Assembly: GCA_977006965.1 (NCBI GenBank) | Contig: OZ345352.1 | Location: 4,402,001-4,466,000, forward strand | From: Phymatolithon calcareum | Lineage: Eukaryota; Rhodophyta; Florideophyceae; Hapalidiales | Direction of reading: 5' to 3' | Length of the DNA stretch: 64,000 nucleotides | Position numbers and translations under genes: made by a program | Shown here: piece after piece, positions 1-10,625 of the stretch | Layout: each line of letters begins with the position of its first letter | Numbering within the stretch: the stretch's first letter is position 1 | Notes under the pieces: generated by a model | Databases searched by the model: none | Seen by the model: the letters and a program-made list of their open reading frames with translations, nothing else | What the model was told of the DNA's origin: nothing

Positions 1-939
1 CTCTGCAATGAATAGCTGTGCTCTGGCTGACATAACTCCTCACAGAAGGATATTGGCCTTCTTTCGTGGGCCAACTCCAAGCTAACGCTCCAACTATGTT
101 TTTCCCTCCTGTTTAATTCCCTTATTGACAGCCACAAGATCTAGTGGCGTGAGATGAATTCGAGACTTCCGTGGGCACGAGATGACGGGTAAGCTACGTG
201 GAGTCATAATTTTGGTGCATGCTTATCTCCTCAAGGTAGCTTTCTTTAGTTCTATTCATAGATCATTTATGGTATATAAGACAATGTAGTCGACCCCAAG
301 TAGCAGGGTCACGGATATCGACATCCACATAAATCATCGACAGCTGATACCGGGACAGACATCCATCGTCGACCGGTAAATCGTTTTGTCGATCAACATG
401 GCCAAGTAAACCTTCTTCTTAATTCCAACCCTCACAAAACGCCTGAACCACGCTCACACGGCCAGCGCCATGGTGATCCCTAGTGTTACAGCTTCTACAC
501 ACGGCAAAGGTTGCGAAAAATAAGGGTGGGAAGAACTGTAATTCCTCGTCGTTAAAAGGGACTGTCCGGTGAGCATACTCGTGCCTGATCCAAGTTGTCG
601 AGTTGAAATCCGAAGAACTCCCACCACTTTTCTTTACTCAGAGGAGGGAACGAACGATCCTATATACTCCACCTGAAGCGAAAACAGCGATACAGCTGAG
701 AGACAAACGAAAGACATGTTCCCAAATGGTCCAACAGATTACCTACAACAAGCAGAATTACTATCGCGATCCGATTTGTGCGGCTTACAGCGGGAGAGTA
801 ACAAGCGTCCGCATATGGCCACTTTCCTAACATCGGGCGCGTCAGAGGCCTTACCGATTTCATTCAGACTGCCACACAGAAGCAGACGCGAAAGCAATGC
901 TGCCCATCATAGGCTGTATTGCTGTTGCGCCCGTTAACA
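1..939. other. no recognisable gene; contains a dispersed repeat head
   Basis: No ORF here carries a recognisable domain. Positions about 228-470 match another locus (see the repeat entry). Positions 600-939 lead directly into a LINE fragment and may be its degenerate upstream part, but I could not align them to other copies. Confidence 0.4.
228..475 (+). repeat. dispersed repeat (family F), probable retroposon 5' region
   Basis: Two blocks recur elsewhere in the window. The block with TTTATGGTATATAAGACAA (about 268-310) matches 23155-23205. The block with GACCAAGTAAAC-like sequence, followed by an ACGCTCACACGG stretch and an ATGG (about 380-475), matches 23900-23990 and in part 18190-18230. 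At this locus the blocks are close together; at 23.1-24 kb about 650 bp of other sequence separates them. The ATG at the end of the second block suggests the 5' leader of a retroposon ORF. That role is inference. Confidence 0.5.
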
Positions 940-1926
940 ACTGGGAGTGTTCAAGAAAGGGCTAAGTATACAGAAGTGCATTCGGATATACAAGGCGCTA
1001 GTACAGCCACGCTGGGAGTACGCAATGCACTTAACGCCCTGGACAGAAAGACGTACAAAATGCCGTCAAGGAAGTAGAAGCAACATTCTTCAATCAAGTA
1101 TTCGGGCCACTGGCCCGAGGAAGGACAGACAGGCTCCGTCTCCTGTGCGGGATCCAGATGGCCCCACATCGATGAGAAATCTTGGCCTTCAAAATGCTGA
1201 GAAGGAACAAGGCGAAAGAACGTTCGTATTTAAATGAAGTGCCCGAAAGCAGAAACAACCATGAGTGGCAGAACACGAGGACAGATATCGCCGCGATGAA
1301 GAACAGAGAGCCGTTTGATGAAGCTTTAAAGCGTATCCAAACAAACCAGTCTTCGCAAACACTTCGATCGAAATTTCTGGAAATGGATGGAGACCGCCTA
1401 GAATCGAAGCGGAAAAGGAAGATACCATACGACAAGACAAGAGAATTGCCAGCAATCCTCAAGTTCCCCAAGGTGAAGCACAGGCAACTCACGCTGCAGT
1501 ATGCCTGTGGAAGATTCCCACAGGTGTCAACAACAAGTATGGCTGAAAAATTCGGCACCAGAGCCAGAGAGCATATGGAGACCCTTGAACGCACGCTAAC
1601 AGGGTACGACCTCGAAGGAGAAAAACGACTGGAAGCAGAAAAGGCGCTAGATGAGCTCTTACTATTTAGCAAGACACTCATAGAACGCATGGAGAACGAA
1701 GAAGGCCTGTATTGATTCGCAGAAGGCCAGTCAAAAAGCGTGCGAGCCCAACCACCAACAATCCCGTAGAGGACTGAGATAGAATTACTTTGGATCCTGA
1801 GTTTTCCCGTCCGCCATTCTTGTGGACGTTTCGTGAGCTGCACGAAGGTAGTTAGCAGCAGAGGAAGCCTTGCCCATATCTTCGAAAGTCTGTGGGGCTT
1901 TTAAATAAACTCGAACTAAAAAAAAG
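940..1926 (+). mobile_element. LINE family 1, 5'-truncated reverse-transcriptase C-terminus with 3' UTR
   Basis: This is the C-terminal part of a non-LTR retrotransposon ORF2. A first frame (947 onward) reads KKGLSIQKCIRIYKALVQPRWEYAMHLTPW, after which the frame is lost near 1050-1180. The main remnant at 1182-1715 (177 aa) contains the family signatures ESKRKRKIPYDKTRELPAI and KVKHRQL and ends in ENEEGLY-stop. The 3' UTR ends in GGGGCTTTTAAATAAAC and an A-tract at about 1918-1925. Close relatives lie at 16283-16980 and 47920-48600, with more distant ones at 15572-16223 and 37015-38344. The frame break and missing 5' half make it a dead copy. Confidence 0.85.
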
Positions 1927-1943
1927 TATTTTGAGTGACAGAA

Positions 1944-3215
1944 TTCAAGTGTCCCACAGGGATCACCTATAAGCCCCATGATCTTTAATATAATCATGGG
2001 CATACTGGGAGAGAATATTTCGAAAGTAACTGTTGAACGCCAGAGTCATAAGAACTTAAATGATGATTGGCAAAGGGAAATGATAATTGACAGAGGGAGC
2101 TTCATTAAAATAGAAAATCCAATCCAATCCATAAGAACTTGGGAATCACCATATTCGCTGACGATGTGATTATTCTCGCAAGAGATTATAACGAGCTTCA
2201 AGACCTACTAAACGTATGCACAAAATGGGCGAAGGAGACGAGAATTGGTCTACATCGATATGCTTGATCATCGCCGGAACGGCAGATGAAAACAAAGTGC
2301 AGAACATGACGCTTGCCGAAGATATCCTCCAAATGGAAGACAAGGCAGAATACTTAGGCATCATAATTAACTCCAAGGGAGCCACACTGTGGCTGCCAAA
2401 GACAGCAAAACAGTGGAACGTATCAATGGCGCTAGAAGAAGACTGAAACTGATGAATACGCTTGGCATGTTTCGCGGAGGGTACTCTTACAGAGAAGCCT
2501 TGATATATTCCGAACCTTCATAAGACCCTCTAAGAGTATGGCGTTCATGTCACTCCAGACTCGATGCGAAGCAAAACCGAGGCAACGATCATCATGAAAG
2601 AGTTTCTGTGCACGCTATTTGGGAAGTGGCATCAAGATATACTCGACGACTAAGCATTCTCTGCCAGGTTGAACCTTGGAAGTACAGAAGACGCCTGCTC
2701 GCATCAAAGCTTCATCGGCGACTAAAGCTGGAACTGAATTCTGCAGGAGAAGGGGAAATCGACAGCGAACTGGAAAATATGAAGGAATGGCAAAAAAGTC
2801 AAGAGTTAAAAACAAGGCCGTCCTAGCGATCTCTCGAGAAAGTATGGGAAAACAAGAAGATAGATAATCATGGCGAATCCACGCATGAGCAAAAACAACG
2901 ATACACGCGACATTCAAGCTAAGAAGAAGTCATCACAGAAACCTATACGCGCAATGGTTCCTAGGAAGATTCCCACGAAATCCATCGCAAGTGGAAGAAA
3001 AGCTCGGACGCCTGGGGAAATGGTGTACATCCACGATGAAGAATATAATGCTAAAGCCGGTTTGGACAAGCGACGAAGAAAGAAGAGTAGCCCGAGCGAT
3101 TAATCCTGAACCACACAGAGCAAGCTCAAGGAATGAAACGTGAGTGGAAACGAAGGTGTCATTTAACCTCCAGCTGGGTAGACAGCCACCTTTACAATAA
3201 ACTACAGTACTTCGA
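1944..3215 (+). mobile_element. LINE family 2, degenerate reverse-transcriptase fragment with 3' tail
   Basis: The fragment opens with the RT motif VPQGSPISPMIFN (about 1948). After a frame change comes the catalytic box FADDVIILAR (about 2154), then EYLGIIINSKGATL (about 2350) and a thumb-like NGARRRLKLMNTLGMF (about 2430). Degenerate coding continues to about 3100. The end at 3150-3210 (TTTAACCTCCAGCTGGGTAG, then ACAATAAACT) recurs at 23040-23085 and weakly at 3885-3965, so it is a 3' tail. The region after the RT resembles 40467-41060. Several frameshifts and stops show it is inactive. Confidence 0.75.
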
Positions 3216-3274
3216 GGGACAGAATTCGGATACTGCGCAATCTTCGTGGATGATACTCCCTAGTACGGAGCTCA

Positions 3275-3430
3275 GCAGTTGAAAAAGTCACTCCGGGCAG
3301 CTTGGTTATCGAGTTACTGCTCAAGATCCTTGAATTTATTTCTGGCAAGAGAAGATTCGCTGTCCGACTCGTGTTTCCGTTTTTCGACAATATGCCCGAC
3401 GAATACCCAAGTGGCTTCATAGATGTACAC
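3275..3430 (+). pseudogene. fragment of a CDK-like kinase C-terminus
   Basis: The plus-strand frame reads VTPGSLVIELLLKILEF and then FPFFDNMPDEYPSGFIDV. It aligns without gaps to the C-terminus of the intact kinase at 19420-20423 (VSPDSAAIELLRNMLEL and LPFFDNIRHEYPSGYAEID). The core FFDN-x3-EYPSG is conserved, but the subdomain XI basic/acidic pattern is eroded. An in-frame stop lies just upstream (about 3260) and no N-lobe is present. It is a decayed duplicate of the kinase, or of a close paralogue, left between retroposon tails. Confidence 0.7.
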
Positions 3431-4013
3431 GGATATGGTCAGTTCCGCTCTAAACATATAAAGAGTTCTACTTTAGAACAAGAACTAACAGTGATAGCAA
3501 ACCAATGGCAGGACTAGATGTCATCTTGGAGGCTATGAGCTTCCTGCGACAGAAATTATCGATCGGAGGACTGATGCAGTACTTGTCCGCGGACTGCACG
3601 AATAATGTACGAGAGTTTCCGCGCTTTAAGTTGCAAATCACGAACTGGTTGGGAACTAGATCGGGCATTTCCTTCTTCAGCAACCTTCGCAATATTACAT
3701 CATCTTGTCCGCAACCTGGCTCCTTCTCATATAAACTCAACGTCATTGTACAGTAGCACAGGTCGGTATACTATGACAGGACACAGACACCGAGGAACTT
3801 CAATTCACTCTGTGTGACAGCTTCCAAAGAGGACCGTACCGCCCCACGGAATAAGGTGAAGTTTGAAGCAAAGACAATACGTGTAGGAGTTAACGTGCCA
3901 TTTAACCTCCATTTGGGAGCAAGTCACCTTCAGATTATAGGTCACTACGTGGAGAGTCCTTTACCGTCCAAGTAAGGGCGCTAAAGTATAAGACAAAGTG
4001 CAAGAAGGAAAAA
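3431..4013. other. unassigned, with a decayed retroposon tail
   Basis: The 80-90 aa frames at 3468-3756 on both strands show no recognisable motif. Positions 3885-3965 weakly repeat the LINE family 2 3' tail (ATTTAACCTCCA near 3900). Nothing else was recognised. Confidence 0.35.
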
Positions 4014-4019
4014 TTTATT
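4014..4019 (-). terminator. poly(A) signal AATAAA of the M14 gene
   Basis: TTTATT on the plus strand gives AATAAA on the minus strand, 16-21 bp beyond the TAA stop of the carboxypeptidase-like gene. The spacing is short for a cleavage signal. Confidence 0.35.
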
Positions 4020-4034
4020 GGTGATCTTCAAAAT

Positions 4035-5735
4035 TTAAGCAGAAATGTCCCCTGCACATGGTCCTGATACCTCGACCGGCACACCGAACTGTCCACCCTG
4101 CGGCACCATATTCGTACCGTTGGTCGCCAACTCCGGCGGGAATCCAGCCGCCACAGGGAGGTTGAACAGCGCACCGTCGTTAAGTGGGATAGCACAGTAC
4201 CCACTATCTCCAGCAAGGCGTTCTCCAACGAGCTTAGCCGTGGCGAACAGTGTCTCCCGCAACATCCGCTCATGTATACATATATTATCTTGCAAGAAAC
4301 ACGGCTCCGCATCGGTGGTATCCCCAGCGACCGTCGGCGTTGTGCCATTGAAAGCCGTGATCGCGGGGCGAAACTGCGGGACAAAATTGGCCACCTCCCA
4401 TCCAGATCCGACAGCACCAAGTACTATCGCGGTGCGGTCAAGTGTGCCGTCGGAGAACGGACTGTCGGGCCCCAACTGGATCTGATTGAACCTTGAAAAC
4501 TGGCCGAGAATTGCAGGGTCCAATCGCTTTACAACCGCGGCAACCACCGACCGCGTAAGACGCACATTGGCAGTGAATTGCGGTCCCGTCTGCAAGGCTG
4601 CAAACTGCGTTCCCGTCAGTACCGTTGCGTCGTCCGCAAAGAAGCCGCCGATCACCATGTTCTTCCGCTGCGTCGGCAAGGTCGGCACTGGTAGCGCCGG
4701 CGGCTTACACTCCACGGTCGGGACACCCTGCATCGAGGTCGGCGGGCGCAGAGTGAGCGGGTCCAGTTCGCACAGCACCTTCTGCACGTCGCCGTGCAAG
4801 TCGTACAACACGTCCGGACGGAAGGCATGCACGGCGGCCACAAGCGCCTGGCTCTCCACAGGTCGAATGGCGGCCTGCAGGCCACCGTAGTTGTAGCGAT
4901 TCATGTCGTAGCCGCGGCCGACAACGCCAAAGAAGTCGGACTCTGATGCGGCTGCGAATCCGCCGCCCGCCGTCGGATCCACGGTGTGGCGAAAGAAGCC
5001 TGCATCGCGCAAGAAGGGTTCTCCAAAAGGTGGAGGGAAATCCTGCGCGGACACCTCGCCCCCGTCCGGGTTGGCGCGGAACAGAATGATGATGTCAAGC
5101 GCCGACAAAATCGGATTGGAGTAGCGAGTCCAGCGTGTGAGGATATGCAGCAGCTTGAGCGCACCCTCTGTGGACGCGGCCTCGTTGCCGTGCTGCTGTG
5201 TCACGATGAAGACGCGCGTCCCGCCACGTTTGCCGAGTCTCGCCGCCCACAGAAGGCGACCTTGGTTGGAGCGTCCGATGCGGGATGCGTCCGTGTTGCC
5301 GCGCGGCGGCTGTGCCACTGTGTCCTTTGTCACTGTACACACGACGGCGTCCCGAATTGTCGGAGGCGATGCGGCGCCCGGACCGCAAACGTCGACGCGC
5401 ACGGCGGGGGCCAAGGTTGCATCGAGCGGAACGTCAATATCTAGAAGGCCGGTTTTCGATGTTTGATTGTAGATGAGAGGGCCGAGCTCCACCGGAACGA
5501 GGGAATGCTGCTTCAGACGTTGCAGTTTCTCGACGAGCGCATTGTACGGCGTGAGGAAGCGGCGCTGCGCCTCGGTGGTGTAGAGACCGCACTACGACTT
5601 CTGGGCGCTGCAGAGTATCCTGCCGAAGAGCGACGTCAGAAACGTAAATTCGAACGAGGTGTCATGCACCGGAGCGGCGTAGGTGGGGGAGAGGAGTGCC
5701 GCAAGGCAAAGGATAACTATAAGCGGGAATCTCAT
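4035..5735 (-). CDS. secreted M14-family zinc carboxypeptidase-like protein, interrupted by one in-frame TAG
   Basis: The predicted product is an extracellular metallopeptidase that would trim C-terminal residues or related amide bonds. The long frame (4035-5492, 485 codons counted from a GTG at 5492) shows M14 hallmarks: Zn ligands H101 and E104 in QQHGNEA, NPDGGE, the substrate-binding box YDMNRYN (195-201), and third Zn ligand H233 in YDLHGD. A likely catalytic-Glu region is GSGWEVANF. Upstream in the same frame, ATG 5735 opens a classic signal peptide (MRFPLIVILCLAALLS, then TYAAP). A single TAG at 5592-5594, between CSAQKS and CGLYTTEAQRRFL, breaks the frame. I found no GT-AG intron that removes it while keeping the frame. 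It could be a recent pseudogene, a readthrough site or a sequence error. The gene is markedly GC-rich compared with the repeats around it. Confidence 0.8.
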
Positions 5736-6268
5736 CGGTAGGGCAGGCTTGTGCTGAATCTTCTGCGGTGCGATGAACACGGCGAGTACACCCTACAGTA
5801 AGTTCGTCGAATCCCTGCAAGGCGCGCAGTTGCTTTGTGGCGCTGAAGCCGGACGCGGTGAGCAACACTTCAGCACATAATAAACTTTACTGCAGGTGTC
5901 GAATTTACGAGGATGTTCCGTAACTCCTGACTAATGTGCATTGACATGAATTTCCTCATCCCAGCTGAGCAACAATCGGACCTGCTGACGGTAATTTATA
6001 AACATGATGTTTGTTTGATTGTGATTGTGATTGTGACCTCGTTTGATCAAACTTGTGCGTCAATATTTTCTCTCTTTCGATTTCGCTGGAAATCGCGATT
6101 TAGCGAAAAAATAATATGCACATTTATGAGTACGAGACCGTAGTCTGAGAAAATAGGTGCTCCAGAATTCAAAAATTTGAAGGAAGGGAACTTCCAATGC
6201 CATTGAAATCTCAATTGATCGTTCGCATGTGCCAGCGAAATGTAGAACTTTGACCGCAATTTTTTCCT
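5736..6268. other. intergenic, upstream of the M14 gene
   Basis: No coding frame with recognisable motifs. This stretch includes the promoter side of the minus-strand M14 gene. A tract rich in GATTGTGATTGTG lies near 6015-6035. Confidence 0.3.
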
Positions 6269-6272
6269 TTTA

Positions 6273-6690
6273 CAGTCAACTGTCGGAGGGGCCTTCTTGA
6301 GAATTCATCAAAATCGCGGCATAGACCCAGTCAAAAAAGTCCTTATTACCAGTCATTATTTCGTGGACTGGTTACGAGGACGCGGCATAGGTTTTCAGGG
6401 GCTGAGTGATGATTTGCAAACTTTCGCTTCAGCTGAGATGTTTTTGCACACTTTTGAGCAAAAACTTGAAACATCACAAAACGTTTGGTTGAAAAGCAAT
6501 TTCACTTCCGAAAAGTAAAAATCGTTATGAGAAAGAATGTCCCATAGATGAGCACATTAGCCACGCCAAACCTATGCCGCGTCCTCATTACCAGTGAAAA
6601 TATTTGGGACTGGATCTGAGGACTTTTACAGACTGGTAGTGCGGACGCAAAAATCGAATTCTCAAGAAGGTCCCTCTGTCGATAACTGGA
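6273..6690. mobile_element. foldback MITE with long imperfect inverted arms
   Basis: The left arm (about 6275-6400) and the reverse complement of the right arm (about 6560-6690) align over about 125 bp. Shared blocks are the terminal CAGT(C/T)A, then CCTTCTTGAGAATTC, AAAAGTCCT, CCAGTC, and GAGGACGCGGCATAGGTTT. The termini resemble pogo/Tc1 ends (CAGT...). The roughly 160-bp centre has no transposase. No clean target duplication is visible, so the copy is old. This is a non-autonomous DNA element able to fold into a long hairpin. Confidence 0.75.
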
Positions 6691-8648
6691 TGGCTTCAGT
6701 CGGGGAGTCAGAAATCCAGATATCGAGGATATTCCAGGAGTGAATTCATATCATATCGCAAAGACTACACGTGTAGCTCAGCAGCCGATGTGGCAGAGGC
6801 AGCCGACGTGTAGTTGCGGCAATCGATGCCGACACACTGCGCGAGTCTGAGAATCCAGAGAGCAGAGAAGCGGATGATGATGCGATATAGTATAAATTTC
6901 AATAGTTGCAATTGTTGACGGCATTAGGCTCGTGGGAACTGTCCGGCCCGGAACTGCAACATCATTGGAGGATCATGGTGACACCGATGTATTAGTGTAT
7001 ATCTGCGTAACTGTTGTGCATGTGTGCAGTATGAACCAACTGTGGCAGATAAAGTGCTTGAAGCGTGTGTAAGGTTGGAGAATCTGACGAGCCGTCAGGT
7101 TGTATCACGCTTTTGGAACCGCGGTCAGAGTTGGGAATATGGACTCCATTGGCAGCGACAAACTTCACGCAGAGCATGTAGAGGAGCTAGACACACTGGA
7201 TGATGCAACAATAAGCCCAGAAACGCCTGGAGCGCTTTTCGAAGATGGCGACGGACCGACCGGAAAAAGTCACGAAAGTAGATGGAGGCTCCGCGGATAA
7301 CAGAGATACAAGGGGGCTTGCGCAAGCCCGATGTAGCAGAGATAACTGGTATTCGCATGATAATTGCCGACGTACTTGCTTACGCTGAAAACCCGGATTA
7401 AAAAGAAGAGGTTGGTGATGCAATTGAAGAAATTCTCACATTTGCAGTTGTGGATGGGGCGGCAAAAACTAGATTGGGTTTCCATGACTTCAGAGGGCTG
7501 CAGGAGCGCAAGTGCAGCTTTAAATAGCTGGGTCGCTGATGACTTTATCCCCATTCGAAGATTATGTGGTAGCTAAAATCGTGTTCTACGGCATTGCCGG
7601 GATCGGGATTGCTACCACTACGGAGGGCTGAATGCTGGCGCAGTGTCAACAGACCTCGTAGACGCTATCGATGCGCGTACACTCGAGCACTCTTGCCGAG
7701 GTCTGGCCGCCACGGAGATGGAGGGCTGTGCCTTACTACATTCTATGGACAAGTGGTAACGTGCAGAATATGCTCCGTGGAATTTACTCAATATTTTATA
7801 CATTTTTAAGGTATGCGTCGTGCATCGGCAGTCAGGATATTCTACTAAGTGAGTATTCTGAATATATTAAAATTTCGATAAATTTTGAGCTATACGGTAT
7901 TCGTGGACGCACGCAATATTCTAAAGAATGAGGTTATACGCTAAAAGAGGATCCAGTTACCGAGGGTTGACTGTACATATCTGTGGAGTGCTCTCCAATT
8001 TTATCCACCTTTCTAACAGGAACCGACTGTCGATCTAAAAGCCCCGTGATCGTTTTCAATTGGAAAAGAATACGCGTGCTGCGTGCCTCCCCCGCCCTCA
8101 TTAAATTTACTAATATTTTGCTGAGGCGAAACGCTTTTCGACGCTCCTATCATATGCCCGCCATTGCCCCGCTCGCCGTCGTGTTCAGATCCACTCCCAC
8201 CGCCTCTCACTCGTTGTTCTTTGACACCCGGCTCGCCTGGCGCGACGAAGGCTATGGCGGCTAAAGAGGTCAGGAATATAGATCTCTTCCCCAGACAACT
8301 TCTATGTGATGTGGATAAAAGACTGCGGCACGAAAACTACTCCGGTTGGGTGGCGTCGCCAATATCTCGGAGCGCAGTGAGAGTGTTCAAATGTTCAACA
8401 CGAATCCAATAGCAAAGAGTCATCAGAAAACCTGAGGGCTAAATCAAATGCCACGTCCATATCTGTCAGATTCGTATTTATTCCTCATGCCGTCGCAGCA
8501 AATAATTTTTTTGACGGAAAAGAAACATTGTAGGAATATCTCTGTCAGAGAACCGCGTCAGAGGAACGGATTCGATTGGTCCTGCCTAACGTTGGCAGCG
8601 AAATGCATGAGATATTTCGCTGATTGGTCCCTAGTACAGCTGTACTAG
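6691..8648. other. degenerate coding remnants and a pogo-like end; no intact gene
   Basis: A plus-strand frame near 7140-7310 (MDSIGSDKLHAEHVEELDTL) and another near 7318-7500 (KPDVAEITGIRMIIADVL) have coding-like composition but are broken by stops. I recognise no family. Positions 7843-7978 hold a repeat shared with 32060-32220. The last bases before 8649 (CTGTACTAG) match the region just after a LINE stop codon, so the next transposon landed in a LINE 3' UTR. Confidence 0.4.
7843..7980 (-). repeat. pogo/Tc1-like terminal sequence, copy 1
   Basis: Read on the minus strand, it starts GTACAGTCAACCCTCGGTAA and continues with AT-rich sequence. A diverged copy lies at 32060-32222 (CTACAGTCAATCCTCGTTAA). 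CAGTC followed by a CCTCG-type sequence is typical of pogo/Tigger ends. No transposase is attached. Confidence 0.5.
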
Positions 8649-10032
8649 TGTCTATATGCCGAACCCCGTCAATTAAGGATATTTCCCCCAATGGAGGGAC
8701 GATTTTAAAATCTCGAAAAAGTTATTTTTAAAAAAAGAACGCAGAACTGATCATTCGCGCCAATATTGGAGAGTTGGACTTGTATAGCGGGTGAGGAGTA
8801 CCGCAACGACGACCTTAAAATCACTTCGTTCGGCGCTCGCAACGAAAATAAAGTGGGTACCCAGAAGTACCAGACCTGCCATGTCACGGGAAAATGTCGG
8901 GCCCCACGTGGTTCTGGAAAATTTGCACTCTAACCGAGGGGTTCGTTTCCGAAAATGACGGTATTGGTCTCCATACGAAGTTCGACTGCGCCATGAAGAT
9001 GTTTCCCCACGTTCACCTGGGAAAATTTTGCTGCTTGGACGTCCACTAAGCTGAGAATAGTTGGACAAAAAGAGACTACAGTGATAGAGCTGATTGAGTT
9101 TTTCGGAATTCTCGTCCTCATGGCAAGGGTTGAGCTCAGCGCCGAGAGCAATTTTTGGAGGACAACCAGGCCAAAGAACTATTTCCGCGCTCCTTCTTCA
9201 AAGACTGGGATGCCGTTTGCCGAATACTTCCAGTGAATTTCATTCAATGCGCAACCAAGTGAAACATGTAGTCTGCGTCGCACCGCTGGTCGCTCAGCAA
9301 GATTCTGTCGATGCCATAAATGACCACAGGAAGCGCATTTTGCCTCCGTCGGACCCCATTTGCGTCCATGAGTCAATGTACCGTTGGCGTGAGAACGGAG
9401 GTCACTAGCCGGAGAGTGGTTGAGAGACAAAGCACTCGGCGAGTAGAAGAAGTGCGATAATGTTGCATCTTCAACAAGTGCGACTATAGTTCATAGGGGA
9501 CATCCAACTCTTCTTGCAATTTGCGTGATTCCCAGATGTCTTTTATTCTCTGGTGCCCATACAGAGGGTCAGCAGCACGCGACGCAGCGAAGGTATTGTC
9601 AAGTGCTAACCAAGCAAGTCATCGACAACACATTTGCCACGCGCATTACTCGTCGACATTTAACCGCTACAGAACGTACATTTGAATTCTGGACAGGTGC
9701 TAGAACCCACTTAACTCCAAAGAAAAAGAAAAGGAGGACTGATGTCATGATGTCTACTTGTGTTGTTCAAAACAACTAAAGAGTTGGGAAATTCAGGACG
9801 ACGACTCTCTTGTGCTCATCATGTAACAGGCGTGATAGTGCAATACTATATACTTATGGCGCTTCTACTGGTAGGAACAGTTTCGCTAAGCATGTTTAAG
9901 ACTTCCATGAGCGTGACGCATATGGCGAGCCTGATGGTAAGTAGTTTTCGCTTGCAAAATTAAAGAATTCTTATTCCCTCAATTGAGGGAAAAGTGCTCC
10001 TCCATTGAGTAAACAAGCCCAACACATAGACA
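8649..10032 (+). mobile_element. piggyBac-like DNA transposon, copy 1 (decayed), flanked by CTAG
   Basis: The element begins TGTCTATATGCCGAACCCC and ends ACATAGACA, with CTAG on both sides (8645-8648 and 10033-10036). It aligns with 38407-40345 over most of its length and is about 555 bp shorter. Coding remnants include EFFGILVLMARVEL-like sequence (about 9090-9150), KTGMPFAEYFQ-like sequence (about 9205) and PSDPICVHESMYRWRENGGH (about 9346-9405). The last corresponds to the first catalytic box of DDE_Tnp_1_7 (piggyBac) transposases, usually CVDESM-RW, with the Asp changed to His. Stops and frameshifts are frequent. The right flank matches LINE 3' UTR sequence at 43510-43560. Confidence 0.8.
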
Positions 10033-10036
10033 CTAG

Positions 10037-10275
10037 GGACTAAGCCATATACTAGAATGAGAAAGAACCGAAAATGTGCTCCCGTATTACTGAGGACTTT
10101 CAAAAAACAACTAATCATTTGCTTCAAAAAAACTTCAATGGCTCGAGCCACGTCATTCTCTTTTGAGGGGTCTATGCTGGTTTTCTCAGGATACTGTTGA
10201 GGCGTTCCTCAGGGTTCCCCTCAGTCCGTGCCTTTACAATATCTTCATGGACACCTTTGCCGTTGCTCTAGACTC
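10037..10275 (+). mobile_element. LINE 3' UTR remnant followed by a LINE RT fragment (left half of an interrupted copy)
   Basis: Positions 10037-10135 match the LINE tail at 43517-43605 (shared CATATACTAGAATGA-like block) and end in an A-tract. Positions 10196-10275 encode the RT box GVPQGSP, then LYNIFMDTFAVALDS, with a 2-bp deletion in the middle. The gypsy element inserted after ACTC at 10272-10275. The RT frame continues at 15572. Confidence 0.75.
10272..10275 (+). repeat. target-site duplication ACTC, left copy
   Basis: It matches ACTC at 15572-15575. Removing the element and one copy restores the LINE frame as ALDS-IPEIITNEP. Confidence 0.85.
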
Positions 10276-10554
10276 TGTAGATATGGGACGATACCAAGCG
10301 TTCGCCAAGCAAGGAGCAGAACGACACTTAAGAGGTAACCCATAATTACGGGGCATTTACTTACGCAATCAGGGCAAAAGACTGGATTGCGTGGATAAGG
10401 TAATTGATAGATTTAGGGTATTGTAAAAGGCTATAAAAGCCAGCCCTTCCAGCCTCTCATTGAGAGGGAGAGGCATCGGGCTTTTCAGAAGCATGTGTTG
10501 TGATTAAGGACTGTCTCCCCTCAATTCTTTTGCAGGGCTTTGTGGGCGTCTAAA
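10276..10554 (+). repeat. 5' LTR
   Basis: It starts TGTAGATATGGG and ends GGCGTCTAAA. It holds a TATAAAA box at 10432-10438 and a perfect hairpin CCTCTCATTGAGAGG just downstream, near the likely RNA start. It matches 15293-15571 with no difference that I could find. Confidence 0.93.
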
Positions 10555-10625
10555 GAAATTTCTTCGGTTGTTTCCCCCGCGGGGATGTATCAGACAAAGC
10601 CTAGCAGAAGAGGTGACAAGGAAAT

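Noticed and set aside
4045-5466. Several plus-strand frames over the M14 gene
   Set aside because: Antisense shadows of a GC-rich coding region; only the minus strand shows catalytic motifs.
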